Shown here: positions 52,583-61,739 of the stretch, piece after piece | How positions within the stretch are numbered: the first letter of the stretch is position 1 | Layout: each line of letters opens with the position of its first letter | Origin: Arcuatula senhousia | Lineage: Eukaryota > Mollusca > Bivalvia > Mytilida > Mytilidae | NCBI GenBank assembly: GCA_963971305.1 | Contig: OZ020317.1 | Span: 17,502,001-17,566,000 of the forward strand | Direction: 5' to 3' | DNA length: 64,000 bases | The notes under the pieces: model-generated | What the model was told of the DNA's origin: nothing | Databases searched by the model: none | Seen by the model: the letters and a program-made list of their open reading frames with translations, nothing else | Translations under genes and position numbers: made by a program

Positions 52583-53754
52583 GTATCAGACCTATCGTTT
52601 CCCTCTTTTACACTGGGCTGAGCTACTTGTTTCTCATCTCTATTTTTTGGTTGACAATTACACATATCCTGCGGATTAGAGTTCTTTTTTTCGCATATGG
52701 AATCTAACTCATTGATTTGTATTGTATTATCAATTGTAACCTCATTTGTGCTTTGATGTCCTGCCTCAATATCAACCTTAGTGCTTTCTGAGATGTCTGG
52801 TAAGAGTTCATCATGCTTAGTGGCTGCATCACAATCAACATTTCTACTTTTATTTGGGTTCATATTTGGATTCGACTGATTTGCTAATGGTGAACTGTCC
52901 AATCCATTTATATAATTGTTTATAACTACATTTTTCTCATTACAATTTGTCTCTAACATTTTACCTTCCAATAGACTGATTCGTGATTCTAGTTGTAACA
53001 CTTTGTCATGTAGGTTTGTATTCGGCTCAGTTTTGTTGTTTACTTGGTTGTGAGCATGCAGGCTCTGAAGTAATTGAGATTGTTCTGATTCTTTTATTCG
53101 CTTCTCTAGTTCAATAATATATGATTGTGCTTTGGTTAATTTTTTACTGATATCGTTCAGTGAGCGTTCTTTTGATTTTAAGGCATTTTCTTTTTGTTGA
53201 AGTTCCTTCTCCTTGACAGTAAGCATCTTCTCTTTTTCATGCAATAAGTCATATGCCACCATATCACTTGCTTTTAATACTGTTGTAGTTTCTTTATGAA
53301 TCATTGTCTTTTGATTATCGTTAATTTTAGTGATATCATTTCTGGCCTCAGGTTCATTTCCTGGTATCTGGTGCTGATTAATACATGTAGTGTTAGGCAT
53401 ACAGACAAGTCTTAAATCAGATCGATCATAGTTATCGCAGAATAATAAGTCACTACAGCTCTTACAAACATAGTAATCTGATGTGTTGTACTCATATTTA
53501 TGTGCTTCAGATGAAGAGAGACCCTCACAGGAGTAGTGAATCCAAGAGTTACAGCCATCACATAATATGGCATCATCGTCTTCTGTACACGACAACTCAC
53601 ATATCATACAAATGTCATTTTGGCTAGAATCAGTACTTGCCTCCAAAAACGCATCTGAATTATCTGAGTACATAATTTTCTGCAGGCTATTACAAGTGGC
53701 TTTTGCATTTTCATCTCTTCGTTTTAATTTGACATCATATTCCAACTTTTCATG
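52318..53754 (-). CDS. LINE-2 ORF1, main part with PHD finger and coiled coil
   Basis: The open frame runs 475 codons from the first Met and continues upstream to the insertion at 53760. A PHD finger lies at about residues 46-100: CMICELSCTEDDDAILCDGC, WIHYSCEGL, YYVCKSC. A coiled coil follows (residues about 175-275, KEKMLTVKEKELQQKENALK, LEKRIKESEQ). A basic stretch (GRKKKKPPRRRKKQ) sits right behind the frameshift heptamer, and a proline-rich tail ends in QTQFTFPNY. In CR1-group LINEs ORF1 binds RNA and chaperones it; the PHD could read histone marks (inference). The true start lies beyond the inserted element, at 56.5 kb. Confidence 0.87.
   Translation of the reverse strand, partial: HEKLEYDVKLKRRDENAKATCNSLQKIMYSDNSDAFLEASTDSSQNDICMICELSCTEDDDAILCDGCNSWIHYSCEGLSSSEAHKYEYNTSDYYVCKSCSDLLFCDNYDRSDLRLVCMPNTTCINQHQIPGNEPEARNDITKINDNQKTMIHKETTTVLKASDMVAYDLLHEKEKMLTVKEKELQQKENALKSKERSLNDISKKLTKAQSYIIELEKRIKESEQSQLLQSLHAHNQVNNKTEPNTNLHDKVLQLESRISLLEGKMLETNCNEKNVVINNYINGLDSSPLANQSNPNMNPNKSRNVDCDAATKHDELLPDISESTKVDIEAGHQSTNEVTIDNTIQINELDSICEKKNSNPQDMCNCQPKNRDEKQVAQPSVKEGNDRSDTFLDKGRKKKKPPRRRKKQASLQAQPLFMMPTRTPFPPQTMVRPFYPSPNVMDTRFPPHLRQYGNQHYVLPPLMSRTSQQTQFTFPNY
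52576..52582 (-). promoter_or_regulatory. Candidate -1 ribosomal frameshift heptamer T TTT TTA
   Basis: In ORF1 the codons are ACT TTT TTA GAC. A slip of one base back at TTT TTA would place the ribosome on TTT TTT AGA, which is the ORF2 frame. The only upstream stop in the ORF2 frame is the TGA at 52586-52588, so ORF2 opens exactly here. No strong downstream pseudoknot was evident by eye. U UUU UUA is a known efficient slippery sequence. Confidence 0.6.
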
Positions 53755-53760
53755 TTTTGA
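53755..53760. repeat. 6 bp target-site duplication, left copy
   Basis: TTTTGA, repeated at 56068-56073. It falls on the ORF1 codons for S-K, which are continuous once the insert and one copy are removed. Confidence 0.87.
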
Positions 53761-53819
53761 TATGGAACGCCGTAACTGTCTTATATGGTCAATTATATTT
53801 ATATGCTGTGGTTTTCACA

Positions 53820-54132
53820 TTATATGCGGTGCTTTCTTCTTTATATGTGGTGCTTTCTTCATTATATGCGGTACTTTCTTCTTTATATGTGGTGCTTTCT
53901 TCTTTATATGTGGTGCTTTCTTCTTTATATGTGGTGCTTTTTTCTTTATATGCGGTACCTACATCTTTATATCATGTGCTTTTATCTTTATATGAGGTTA
54001 TTATATCATTATTTGTTGTAGTTCCTAACTTTATATCGGGTACTGGTGTTTATACTTTATACGCGGTTAAAACTTCTTTATATGCTGTTCAGTCCTCTTT
54101 ATATGCGGTTCGTTTTTCTTTATATGCTTTGC
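53820..54132 (+). repeat. Left arm 21 bp tandem array
   Basis: About 15 units of CTTTATATGYGG-TGCTTTCTT at a 21-base period. Open frames here (such as the periodic SLYVVLS or MWCFLLY peptides) are products of the period. Confidence 0.9.
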
Positions 54133-54228
54133 ATGAATAAGTAAGCAAACTTTGCTGGAAAAATGAATCCTGACAATTTTGACTTGGTGAAATTTTAGTA
54201 TAAGTTACAACAAGTGTGGCCACTAAAA

Positions 54229-54645
54229 GCATGTCTCGCCTGCCGGCACCATCACTTAAATCAACTACTTAAGATTTTGTTTCTTGATATAAACACAATG
54301 AGTGTCTGTATACCCAATATCAGATGCCTAGATCTTATACTTTTCTAGCAATTCATAGTCCACAAAAGTCTTACAAAAAAGTTTACGGCCTGAAAAAAGA
54401 CCTAAGTTCACAGAGTCACTGGAGCGTGAAAATGTGGTCAGGGTCAGACCGCATGGTAACAGTTGCGTAGACCATAACGTGAACTGTCTGTATACCAAAT
54501 ATCAGATGCCTAGCTATTATACTTTTCAGGCAATTCATTGTCCACAAAAGTCTTACAAAAAAGTTTACGACGCCGCCGTCGCCACCGGAAAGTAATACCT
54601 ATGGCCCGCCTTCAGCGACTATTCGTCGCAGGCGAAACAAAAATG
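54229..54645 (+). repeat. TGTCTCGCC-family element, copy 4, inserted in the left arm
   Basis: It begins CATGTCTCGCCTGCCGGCAC and ends CGCCGCCGTCGCCACCGG...TCGCAGGCGAAACAAAAA. Two units carry ATACC(C/A)AATATCAGATGCCT (54310, 54488). It separates the 21 bp array from the SAM-like fragment in the left arm. Confidence 0.68.
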
Positions 54646-54773
54646 GAAACTATGGAGGCAATTTTGATAGAAAGTGGGTTGGAATCTCTTGTAGAATCGT
54701 TTATTAAAGAAAACATTACGCTTGATCTAGTAGGAAAGCTGTCGGTCTCCCAAATGAACAGTTGGGTGTAAAA
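54641..54773 (+). pseudogene. Left arm: SAM-like transposase N-terminus
   Basis: The frame METMEAILIESGLESLVESF ... ITLDLVGKLSVSQM starts inside the arm and then shifts by one base relative to the right arm (AACAGTTGGGTGTAA). It is the mirror copy of the right-arm frame. Confidence 0.7.
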
Positions 54774-54775
54774 GT

Positions 54776-55090
54776 ATATTACCAGTTTAACCCCGCCACA
54801 TTTTATATGTGCCTGTCCTAAGCAAGGAAACTTTGCCAAAGCCTTTGTTTGTCCTTGTCATTCTGTGTTTACTGTTTTATGTCAAGAATTGGGTCTTTCG
54901 TTGATGATTTAGGGATTGGTTTTAAAACTTTTGTATTGTATTATAAGTCTTGGGCCAATGCAAGACGGTAAAGCAGTGACCTATGGTCATGTTGAAGACT
55001 GCTTGCTGTTTTCCGTTGTGATTTTTTGAAGTGCTGTTTGTTTATGTTTGTTGTGTCGCGTACACTTATTCCACATCTCAATACCGTCTA
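54776..55090 (+). repeat. Dispersed repeat fragment in the centre
   Basis: TGTGCCTGTCCTAAGCAAGG, ATGCAAGACGGTAAAGCAGT and GACCTATGGTCATGTTGAAG resemble a repeat I remember as frequent in mussels. No coding. It may have replaced the integrase core. Confidence 0.45.
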
Positions 55091-55091
55091 C

Positions 55092-55545
55092 TTAATTAAT
55101 GTTTCTCTGACGTACAATTTGGCTCAACATCACTTCACTACTATGAGGATATTCCTGGATAGTCAGCTGTACCTCATGGTCTAATGCTTCATCCTCAATT
55201 TCATCAAAGTCTAGCTTATTTAGGTTATACATTCTCATCTTTCTGTAGACAGTACTTACGGAAACACAGAGCATCTTACTAATTTCTACTATGGAGAAGT
55301 CGCTTTCAAGTAGATTTTGAATAATGTTCGTAGGAAAATCAAATTCATAGCCACTAATTTTCCTCTTAGGTTGTATGCTTTCATGTGGCAGACATTGCAT
55401 TCTTAATTTCATCATATCTGATCTATCTTTTACACCCAACTGTTTCATGCTTTCTTACTAGATCAGGCGTAATGTTTTCTTTCATAAACAATTCTACAAG
55501 AGATTCCAACCCACTTTCTATCAAAATTGCCTCCATAGTTTCCAT
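55092..55545 (-). pseudogene. Integrase-type transposase, N-terminal half (SAM-like and helix-turn-helix)
   Basis: From ATG at 55545 the minus strand reads METMEAILIESGLESLVELF ... ITPDLVRKHE. About 14 bases present in the left arm are missing here, so the frame shifts. It then continues QLGVKDRSDMMKLRM (end of the SAM-like domain), PKRKISGYEFDFPTNIIQNL and FSIVEISKMLCVSVSTVYRK, a clear helix-turn-helix, and stops at 55092 before any DDE catalytic residue. In the family, this half recognises the transposon ends. Assignment to an integrase-type (IS3EU-like) family is from memory of proteins with this SAM-HTH-integrase order, supported by the 6 bp duplication. Confidence 0.68.
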
Positions 55546-55614
55546 TTTTGTAAATTATACTAAAATTTCACCTAGTCAAAATTTTCCAGCAAAGTTTGCT
55601 TACATATTCATGCA

Positions 55615-56030
55615 AAGCATATAAAGAAAAACGAACCGCATATAAAGAAGACTGAACAGCATATAAAGAAGTTTTAACCGCGTATAAAGTATAAACACCA
55701 GTACCCGATATAAAGTTAGGAACTAGAACATATAATGATATATTAACCGCATATAAATTTAAAAGCACATGATATAAAGATGTAGGTACCGCATATAAAG
55801 AAAAAAGCACCGCATATAAAGATGTAGGTACCGCATATAAAGAAAAAAGCACCGCATATAAAGAAGAAAGCACCACATATAAAGAAGAAAGCACCACATA
55901 TAAAGAAGAAAGCACCGCATATAAAGAAGAAAGCACCACATATAAAGAAGAAAGTACCGCATATAATGAAGAAAGCACCGCATATAAAGAAGAAAGCACC
56001 GCATATAAAGTGAAAACCACAGCATATAAA
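55615..56030 (-). repeat. Right arm 21 bp tandem array
   Basis: About 19 units, reverse of the left array (GCACCGCATATAAAGAAGAAA). The lengths of the two arrays differ. Confidence 0.9.
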
Positions 56031-56067
56031 CATAATTGACCATATAAGACAGTTACGGCGTTCCATA

Positions 56068-56073
56068 TTTTGA
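56068..56073. repeat. 6 bp target-site duplication, right copy
   Basis: TTTTGA; partner of 53755-53760. Confidence 0.87.
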
Positions 56074-56590
56074 CATGTCTTTTTCTTTCCCTTCATCTAG
56101 AATCTTTATTATATGCTCTTTCATTGTCTTATTGATCGTTTCAAAATTTCCCATTTTGCTCATCTGGTCAATAATGAAGTCAAGGTGTTCAGCTACAAAC
56201 ATACTCAGACATCTACCATTAACGTTAACTGTTGATGTTGTCAAGTATAAGTTAATTCTATACAATTTCTGATTTCCAGTGCCATATGCTATGACTGCCT
56301 CTTCTGCTTTTGTTTGATCGTTTTTAGACGTTCTGATTTCCGTTTCAAAACATACATCCTTGAAGGGTTTCTTCGTTAGGATATGACATAGAACCTCACG
56401 AAATGCTTCAAAAGCGGCTGCAGAAAAAGTCAACACTAGGTTTCCTTTTTTGAAAGCTGCATTTACATGATCCCTCTTAGTTGCCTCTAATTTTTGGGAT
56501 AAAGCCTTGGACTTGTTGACATTGTAATTGACAGTTTTTCTCTTTGGGTTCTCGTCACGGCTTTGGATCGTCTGGTTCTGTATGAGCGCA
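56074..56590 (-). CDS. LINE-2 ORF1, N-terminal part
   Basis: The open frame from about 56590 to the insertion encodes QNQTIQSRDENPKRKTVNYN, LTFSAAAFEAFREVLCHILT, and a segment NQKLYRINLYLTTSTVNVNG that looks like a small beta domain, then helices ending EGKEKDMSK exactly at the duplication. No clear start codon was found; the first in-frame Met is internal (56436), so the 5' end may be further right or degraded. It joins 53754 without a frame change. Confidence 0.8.
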
Positions 56591-56599
56591 ACATGTTAC

Positions 56600-57910
56600 C
56601 GAGCAATATTAGTCAATGGAATATCAGAATAATAAACTATAATTCAATATTCAACCTAAATTAACTATAGGAATTAACGCAAAAAAGGGTCAGTATACAG
56701 GAACAATAGGTAGTTCAAAAAAAATATATATTTATATTTACAACCAGATGAGTTCCCTGTATGAAGTCCAAAAATTGAGTTATCACATGGACATAACAGC
56801 CTTAAAATAGCACACAAAAAGCTTGTGAATTTAAAAGTATAAAAAGATAGTACTTAAACTTTAAGGACTTATAATTAAAAGAAAATAAAAGACTAAAATC
56901 TAAAAGCTACTTTGGTACAGGCAGTATGCTAAGAACTACATTTAAACTAGAATGTACTCAGGAAAATTTATCTTGGAATGACAGAAAATTTCATTAAAAA
57001 TCTCTTATATGATGAGCAATGGGGAAATAACTAAATTAAAAGATAAAAACTAAGTATAAATAAAATTAAAGTTCAAATTAAAAGTTTCTTTTTTAAAAAG
57101 TTTTTGGCTTTCCAAGATGGCGGTTCCCAGTGAGAAGACGAGCGGGTAACAACATCAATCACAGCACATACAGTAAAGTCAGAGGTGGTGGGTTAAAATA
57201 CGGTTTAGAAAGTTAAAAGGTAAAACACTGAAATTATTTCACACTCTGAGGCTGTGGAATTGTTCACCAGAGGATTAAATAACTAATTTTGTGACAGAAT
57301 ATCTCTCTCTGGAAAATTCACTGGACTCGCTTCAACACACCGGAAGTCAATGCTCGTTTTTATGCTATAAGGGCTTTTGCGGGAAAAGGATTTTCTCTAG
57401 AGTTTTCATTACTTTTGCTTTGCCACTGATTGGAAACTTTAAACCTTCTAAAATGTATGTCAAAGTAAATAGAATTTCTTGAAATATTATTTAGTGGATC
57501 TATTTTTGAATTATAAAAAGAAAATAGGGGGGGTTCATGGGCAAAAAATTTCAAGCATATTAGATGGATAAAATCCGAGGCTCTCGAAAATCTGACAAAA
57601 AATCCAAAATATCTGGAGCAAACCTCCTTAATTCAACGCATTATCATTTTGGCAGCAAAAAATATCCAGAGAACCATAATATGGTCAAATGGCTAAAATG
57701 ATAAAAATTGCGTCATTATAATTACGCGCTTAACATACATTATTTTTCCCATTCCGACCTCAACACAGAAGAATATTTTCATTCATAAAATAAATTATTA
57801 CGAAACATGGTCAATACACGGGTTGCGCATTTGCGGGATCGGTCACTATTTTTTTTAAAACTTTTAAGAAAAACTTAACTTAGAGAATTTAAACAAATTC
57901 ACATTTGAAA
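56600..57910. other. No gene; includes likely LINE-2 5' UTR and a YY1-type site
   Basis: AT-rich sequence. CCAAGATGGCGG at 57113-57124 is a perfect YY1 consensus, on the plus strand; YY1 sites occur in the 5' UTRs of LINEs in other animals. A 63-codon frame at 57291-57482 is unrecognised. An AATAGGGGGGGTTC run lies at 57522-57535. Confidence 0.35.
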
Positions 57911-57914
57911 AAAA

Positions 57915-58445
57915 CACAGAACATGATTCTGAAACACATCCTTGGTGTTCATGATAAAACCTCTATTTTTAGAATCCAGATGGAGCTAGGCCAATACCCT
58001 TTATGTTTTAAAGGCCTTTAAAGAGATGTGTATGACTTGTTAAGGTCAGCCTTTGAGGATGACAAAAATCTTAAATCTAAAAATACATCCTCTGGATGAA
58101 ATCAATAGAAAATTTTAAATCTTTATTCAACTTAGATAGTCTTGAAAAAAAAAAACCTCATATAGAATTCGAAAAAGAAATTAAATCATATTTCTCTCAA
58201 AAACTACTAAATGAACTTTCACACATCAAAAATAGTAATACAGGGAAACTTAGATTTTTTACGTGTTTTAGTCAAATACCAAAGATTTTGAACTTCAAGA
58301 CTACCTGAAATTCAATATATAAATAAACACCTTCGATCAAAATTAACTAAACTGAGACTAAGCGCACATAGCTTAGCCATTGAAACAGGTAGATATAGTA
58401 AACCTATTACTCCTGTGGAAGAAAGATTTTGTATTCTTCCGTAAA
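57915..58445 (+). pseudogene. LINE ORF2 C-terminal remnant (LINE-4), first part
   Basis: On the plus strand, in changing frames, the segment reads ILGVHDKTSIF, MELGQYPLCFK, SIENFKSLFNLD, then KLRFF and, close to the end, LTKLRLSAHSLAIETGRYSK and PVEERFC. That series (LGV..., ELGRFPL..., KLRxSAHxLxIExGRY, ERxC) is the usual tail of a LINE ORF2 before its knuckle. The remnant is interrupted at about 58440 and resumes at 58828. Confidence 0.72.
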
Positions 58446-58646
58446 TGACTCTCTTCAGTGCGAGATGACCAGGTTGAGATGCGAGCACGTGCAGTGATCT
58501 CGCACTGGTCAATTAACCAATAATAACCGCCGGTACATCGATGATGTCGACCAATGAAATGCAATGTTATTTTAAACTTTCGGATTTTAGAATGAAGTCG
58601 CCTAAGGTTTCAGAATATAAAAAATACATTTTTACGGAAGAAATAG
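58446..58646. repeat. Short palindromic insert
   Basis: CTTCCGTAAATG near 58437 is inverted as CATTTTTACGGAAG at 58628-58641, with GTGCGAGAT...ATCTCGCAC inside (58458/58496). It looks like a MITE that entered the LINE remnant. No target duplication could be fixed. Confidence 0.45.
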
Positions 58647-58812
58647 GTACTTACACGCGTTCTTGGACAACCGGCCATGATCTTTCACTCGTGATATAAT
58701 TTTTGAGGTCTTTTGACTCGTTCCGCTGCGCTCCACTCGCAAAAATACTGAAAAATTCTATCACTCATGAAAGATCAGCCGGTCTTTTCCAAGAACTTAT
58801 GTAAGAACCTAT
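58647..58812. mobile_element. 166 bp foldback MITE
   Basis: AGGTACTTACACGCGTTCTT at the left is matched by the complement of AAGAACTTATGTAAGAACCT at the right; the inverted arms extend for about 60 bases (TTCTTGGACAACCGGCCATG, GATCTTTCA). The flanks are TA-compatible. Almost the whole element is arm. Confidence 0.65.
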
Positions 58813-58827
58813 AAAACAATGCAACAG

Positions 58828-58930
58828 TAAAGTAGAAGATGAACTACATTTTCATTACATTGTCCCACTTATAATAAAGGCAATAAACTAAGAGATAAAT
58901 TTTTTACTTCATTTGATAGAAATAGGTCAA
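58828..58930 (+). pseudogene. LINE-4 remnant, knuckle region
   Basis: NSKVEDELHFHY and, one frame over, CPTYNKGNKLRDKFF continue the ORF2 tail (VEDELHF...CP.Y) broken off at 58445. This shows that the palindromic sequences between are insertions. Confidence 0.6.
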
Positions 58931-58934
58931 AGAC

Positions 58935-59800
58935 AGAAATGGCCGGATTTCGTTTAACAGGAGGTGTGATGAGCCACAGACCTGAAATGGAATCCAACAT
59001 TATGGGAGCCCATGCTGATGCTGCATACCAAATATCAAGAGGCTGTGATAAGTAATTGCTGAGAAAACTGTACCGAAAATGTTCTATTATTGAACATCAG
59101 TCTAAAAAATCAACTAAGTCGGTAAACAGGAAGTAGGTGAGCTATAGACCTGAAATCGAATCCCACTTTATGGGAGCTCATGCTGATGCTGCATACCAAA
59201 TATCAAGAGGCTGTGATAAGTGGTTGGTGAGAAAACTTTTACGAAAATTTTCTATTATTGAACATTAGTCTAAAAAATTAACTAAGTCGGTAAACAGGGA
59301 GTAGTGGTGTTATAAAAGTATTTTCCCCGCCCGCCCGCCGCCCACCGCCCGCCCGCCCGACATTTACCATTTTCACTAGTGAAATCCGGCCAAGAATAAA
59401 CAAGTCAGTATACAGGAAGTAAGTGAGAGATAGACCTGAAATCGAATTCCACGTTATGGGAGCTCATGCTGATGCTGCATATCAAATATCAAGAGGCTGT
59501 GATTAGTGGTCGCCGAGAAAACTGTTACGAAAATGTTCTATTATTGATCATTAGTCTAAAGAATTAACTAAGTCGGTAAACAGGAAGTAGGTGAGAGATA
59601 GACCCGAAATCGAATCCCACGTTATGGGAGCCCATGCTGATGCTGTATACCAAATATCAAGAGGCTGTGATTAGTAGTTGCTGAGAAAACTGTTACAAAA
59701 GTATTTTCCCCGCCCGCCCGCCCGCCGCCCGCCGCCCGCCGCCCGCCCGACATTTACCATTTTATAACCCGGATTTTCACTAGTGAAATCCGGCCAAAAA
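58935..59800 (+). repeat. GGCCGGATTTC repeat with tandem units and GC-rich tails
   Basis: ATGGCCGGATTTCGTTTAAC begins the element; four units of about 170-180 bp carry CATGCTGATGCTGC, TACCAAATATCAAGAGGCTG and ACTAAGTCGGTAAACAGG (59010, 59180, 59467, 59636). A CCCGCCCGCCCG tail, GACATTTACCATTTT and a TTTCACTAGTGAAA palindrome with GAAATCCGGCC occur twice (59322-59393 and 59707-59795). Two copies are therefore nested or fused. Confidence 0.72.
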
Positions 59801-60184
59801 TGTAAAGGACATAAATGATACCCCTGCAAGCTGTGTTTTATTCTCTTCTTGATGGAGAAAGTAGCAACATGGTACTGTAGCGTAGCTCTAATCGTACCGT
59901 GTTAAAATAAAAAAAAAATATATATATATAATGATAACGTTGGAAAGAGAAAGTAATACTGTTCATTTAATCCACGACTTTCGCTGAAGTAGAACTTGTT
60001 TATCGGCCATGAAATTTTAAAGAAAACGTTAAAAAAATAATAAAATCTCACGACGAAATTTTGTAACATTCCAGCCGGATTTAATTTTCGCGTGCAATTT
60101 TAACCACTTGGGTACCGTGTTATGAGTGAGAGAAATAATAATTGACACAAGCACCTGTTACGTTCATTTACGTAACTTTAAGAC
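59801..60184. other. No gene seen
   Basis: AT-rich sequence with a TATATATATA run at 59916-59930. Nothing else to report. Confidence 0.35.
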
Positions 60185-60193
60185 GAAAATTTA
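60185..60193. repeat. 9 bp target-site duplication, left copy
   Basis: GAAAATTTA, repeated at 61348-61356 directly outside the other GGCACTGG end. Confidence 0.88.
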
Positions 60194-61347
60194 GGCACTG
60201 GCCACACCTAATAAAAAGGTTAGGTTTACACGTGTTCAAATAACAAAAACTTAGGTTTACACGGAAAAGTTAAACCGAATCACAATGACGGTGACGGAAC
60301 CGAAGCGTGTAACAATAGTTATTGTTACACACCTTATCTTTTCAGGCTAATATTTATGTCCCATATAAAATTTCATGAAAAAAATTCTTTTTTTCTCTCT
60401 TTTACCATATTTTTTTCGGTTTAATTAAAGTCAAAACCTCAAACACATTAAACATTTGCTCACCTGGTTACTGTCAGCACAGGGGCCTGCTCCCGGCCTT
60501 TGGGGTTGAAAGTCAAAGAGCTGATGGCTTTTGACTCTCAACCCGAAAGGCCGGGAGTATGCCTCTGTGCTGGCAGCAAAAATTAACATTGAACACGTCA
60601 TCGCTGGTAGATTAAATGTTAAAAAGATAAGAGAGTCTGGGAATATGTCGGTACAAATGATATTTGATAGAACTATAAATATTCAAAGAATGAATAAATA
60701 TTTTCAGTGGTGGGATGGAACTTCCTTAACAAGAAGATCTCCGTGAAAAAACGACAGCGGAATATCTATGTGGAGTGTGTGTAAGTTAGCTGGCAACTCT
60801 CCCTAATGGGAACCAGCCTAGAGTAAGCGCCGATGTCCACACTTCACCGTCTATCAAGTGTGATGGATGCTTAACTTGGTTTCTTCAGAAATGTGAAGCA
60901 TTGAAATCAGCACCAAAAAGCACCTACTGGATTTGTAGACCATGTCACTCAACCGTTTAATGAATTCCGCGAACATCGATGAACAACCTGGTACCTGTGA
61001 CTAAATATTTATTATTACATATTGTGTTATTTGATTTGAATTAATAAATATGTTTTTTAATAAGTATGATGACTGTAAGTTCGAGAATGAGTTGTAAAAA
61101 TGCATTGTATGACATATACAGAACTTATTTAGTATTAGAAAAAAAAATATGTCAATATTCCGTTACTTCTTGAAGCGTCTAAAAATAAGGTGTGTAACAA
61201 TAACTATATTGTTACACGTTTCGGTTCCGTCACCGTCATTGTGATCCGATTTTACTTTTCCGTGTAAACCTAAGTTTTCGTTATTTTTACACGTGTAGAC
61301 CTAACGATTTCTTAGGTTTACACAGCTGTGTAAACGTACCCAGTGCC
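60194..61347 (+). mobile_element. Mutator-like (MULE) TIR element, second copy of the superfamily
   Basis: GGCACTGG begins the element and CCAGTGCC ends it, inside a 9 bp duplication. Inverted arms include TTAGGTTTACACG, ACTTAGGTTTACACGGAAAA, a CGGTTCCGTCACCGTCATTG block and a palindrome GTGTAACAATA...TATTGTTACAC. The subterminal GTAACAATA palindrome and the GGCACTGG start are shared with the element at 30243-31340. Inside, a frame at 60531-60746 (IAGRLNVKKIRESGN) and a PHD-like finger remain; the catalytic region is absent. Confidence 0.83.
60851..60960 (+). pseudogene. PHD-like C-terminal finger of the MULE transposase
   Basis: The plus strand reads SIKCDGCLTWFLQKCEALKS ... STYWICRPCH and stops at 60958-60960. 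The spacing C-x2-C-x2-W...C...W-x-C-x2-C is a PHD half-finger, like the one at 30925-31037. The upstream part of the gene is deleted. Confidence 0.65.
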
Positions 61348-61356
61348 GAAAATTTA
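61348..61356. repeat. 9 bp target-site duplication, right copy
   Basis: GAAAATTTA; partner of 60185-60193. Confidence 0.88.
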
Positions 61357-61739
61357 ACTCGGTACGGGATGGACTAAAATTCCAAACTCCTTCGCAGTAG
61401 GCATAAATAAGTCAGGATTATCCCCTGCTACAGGCTTGTATGAATTCCACCAAGATTCTTTATAATTTTTTTGTTTGAATAAATTTTCAAAATTTTGCTA
61501 TATAGTTAGACATGAAAACATCAAATTATCTGTAATAATTCTTTTCCTAGAAAATATAATTCAAATTGTTGTAAAAACCAGTTTAAATGAGTACGCACTA
61601 TTTTGAAGTGAAGTTAAGCAGAAGTATTTAGGCTATACTATAAACAATATGGTCACGTAATGCATTTAGGTATATGTGAGTATTTTTCATGGTTTTTAAT
61701 TTAGAGAGTAGGGGTCAAAAAGAGGTCATTGAAAAGAAG
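61357..61739. other. No gene seen
   Basis: AT-rich spacer between the MULE element and the SINE-like segment. Confidence 0.35.

Larger units (their letters stand above)
53761..56067. mobile_element. 2.3 kb TATGGAACGCC transposon inside LINE-2 ORF1 (same superfamily as the 16 kb element)
   Basis: The ends TATGGAACGCCGTAACTGTC and its complement are inverted and flanked by a 6 bp duplication. As in the 16 kb element, each arm has a 21 bp tandem array (unit CTTTATATGCGG-TGCTTTCTT, at about 53820-54130 and 55615-56030) followed inward by a SAM-like transposase N-terminus (left 54641-54773, right 55545-55450). The right side continues into a helix-turn-helix. The catalytic integrase core is lost; the middle is occupied by two other repeats. 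Confidence 0.88.
48780..56600 (-). mobile_element. Nearly intact APE-type LINE (LINE-2) with PHD-containing ORF1
   Basis: On the minus strand: ORF1 (56590 to 52318, split by an inserted 2.3 kb transposon), an overlapping ORF2 (about 52575 to 48906) with endonuclease, RT and C-terminal knuckle, and a short AT-rich 3' UTR. Only one frameshift (near 51330) breaks ORF2. It shares the CADD active site and C-terminal layout with LINE-1 at 8.2-12.5 kb. PHD fingers in ORF1 are known from CR1-group LINEs. The exact ends and target duplication were not found. Confidence 0.88.

Noticed and set aside
53567..54140. Several overlapping open frames with periodic hydrophobic peptides, and the mirrored ones at 55568-56096
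   Set aside because: They follow from a 21 bp repeat whose length is a multiple of three; all frames stay open and the peptides repeat every seven residues. They lie in transposon arms.
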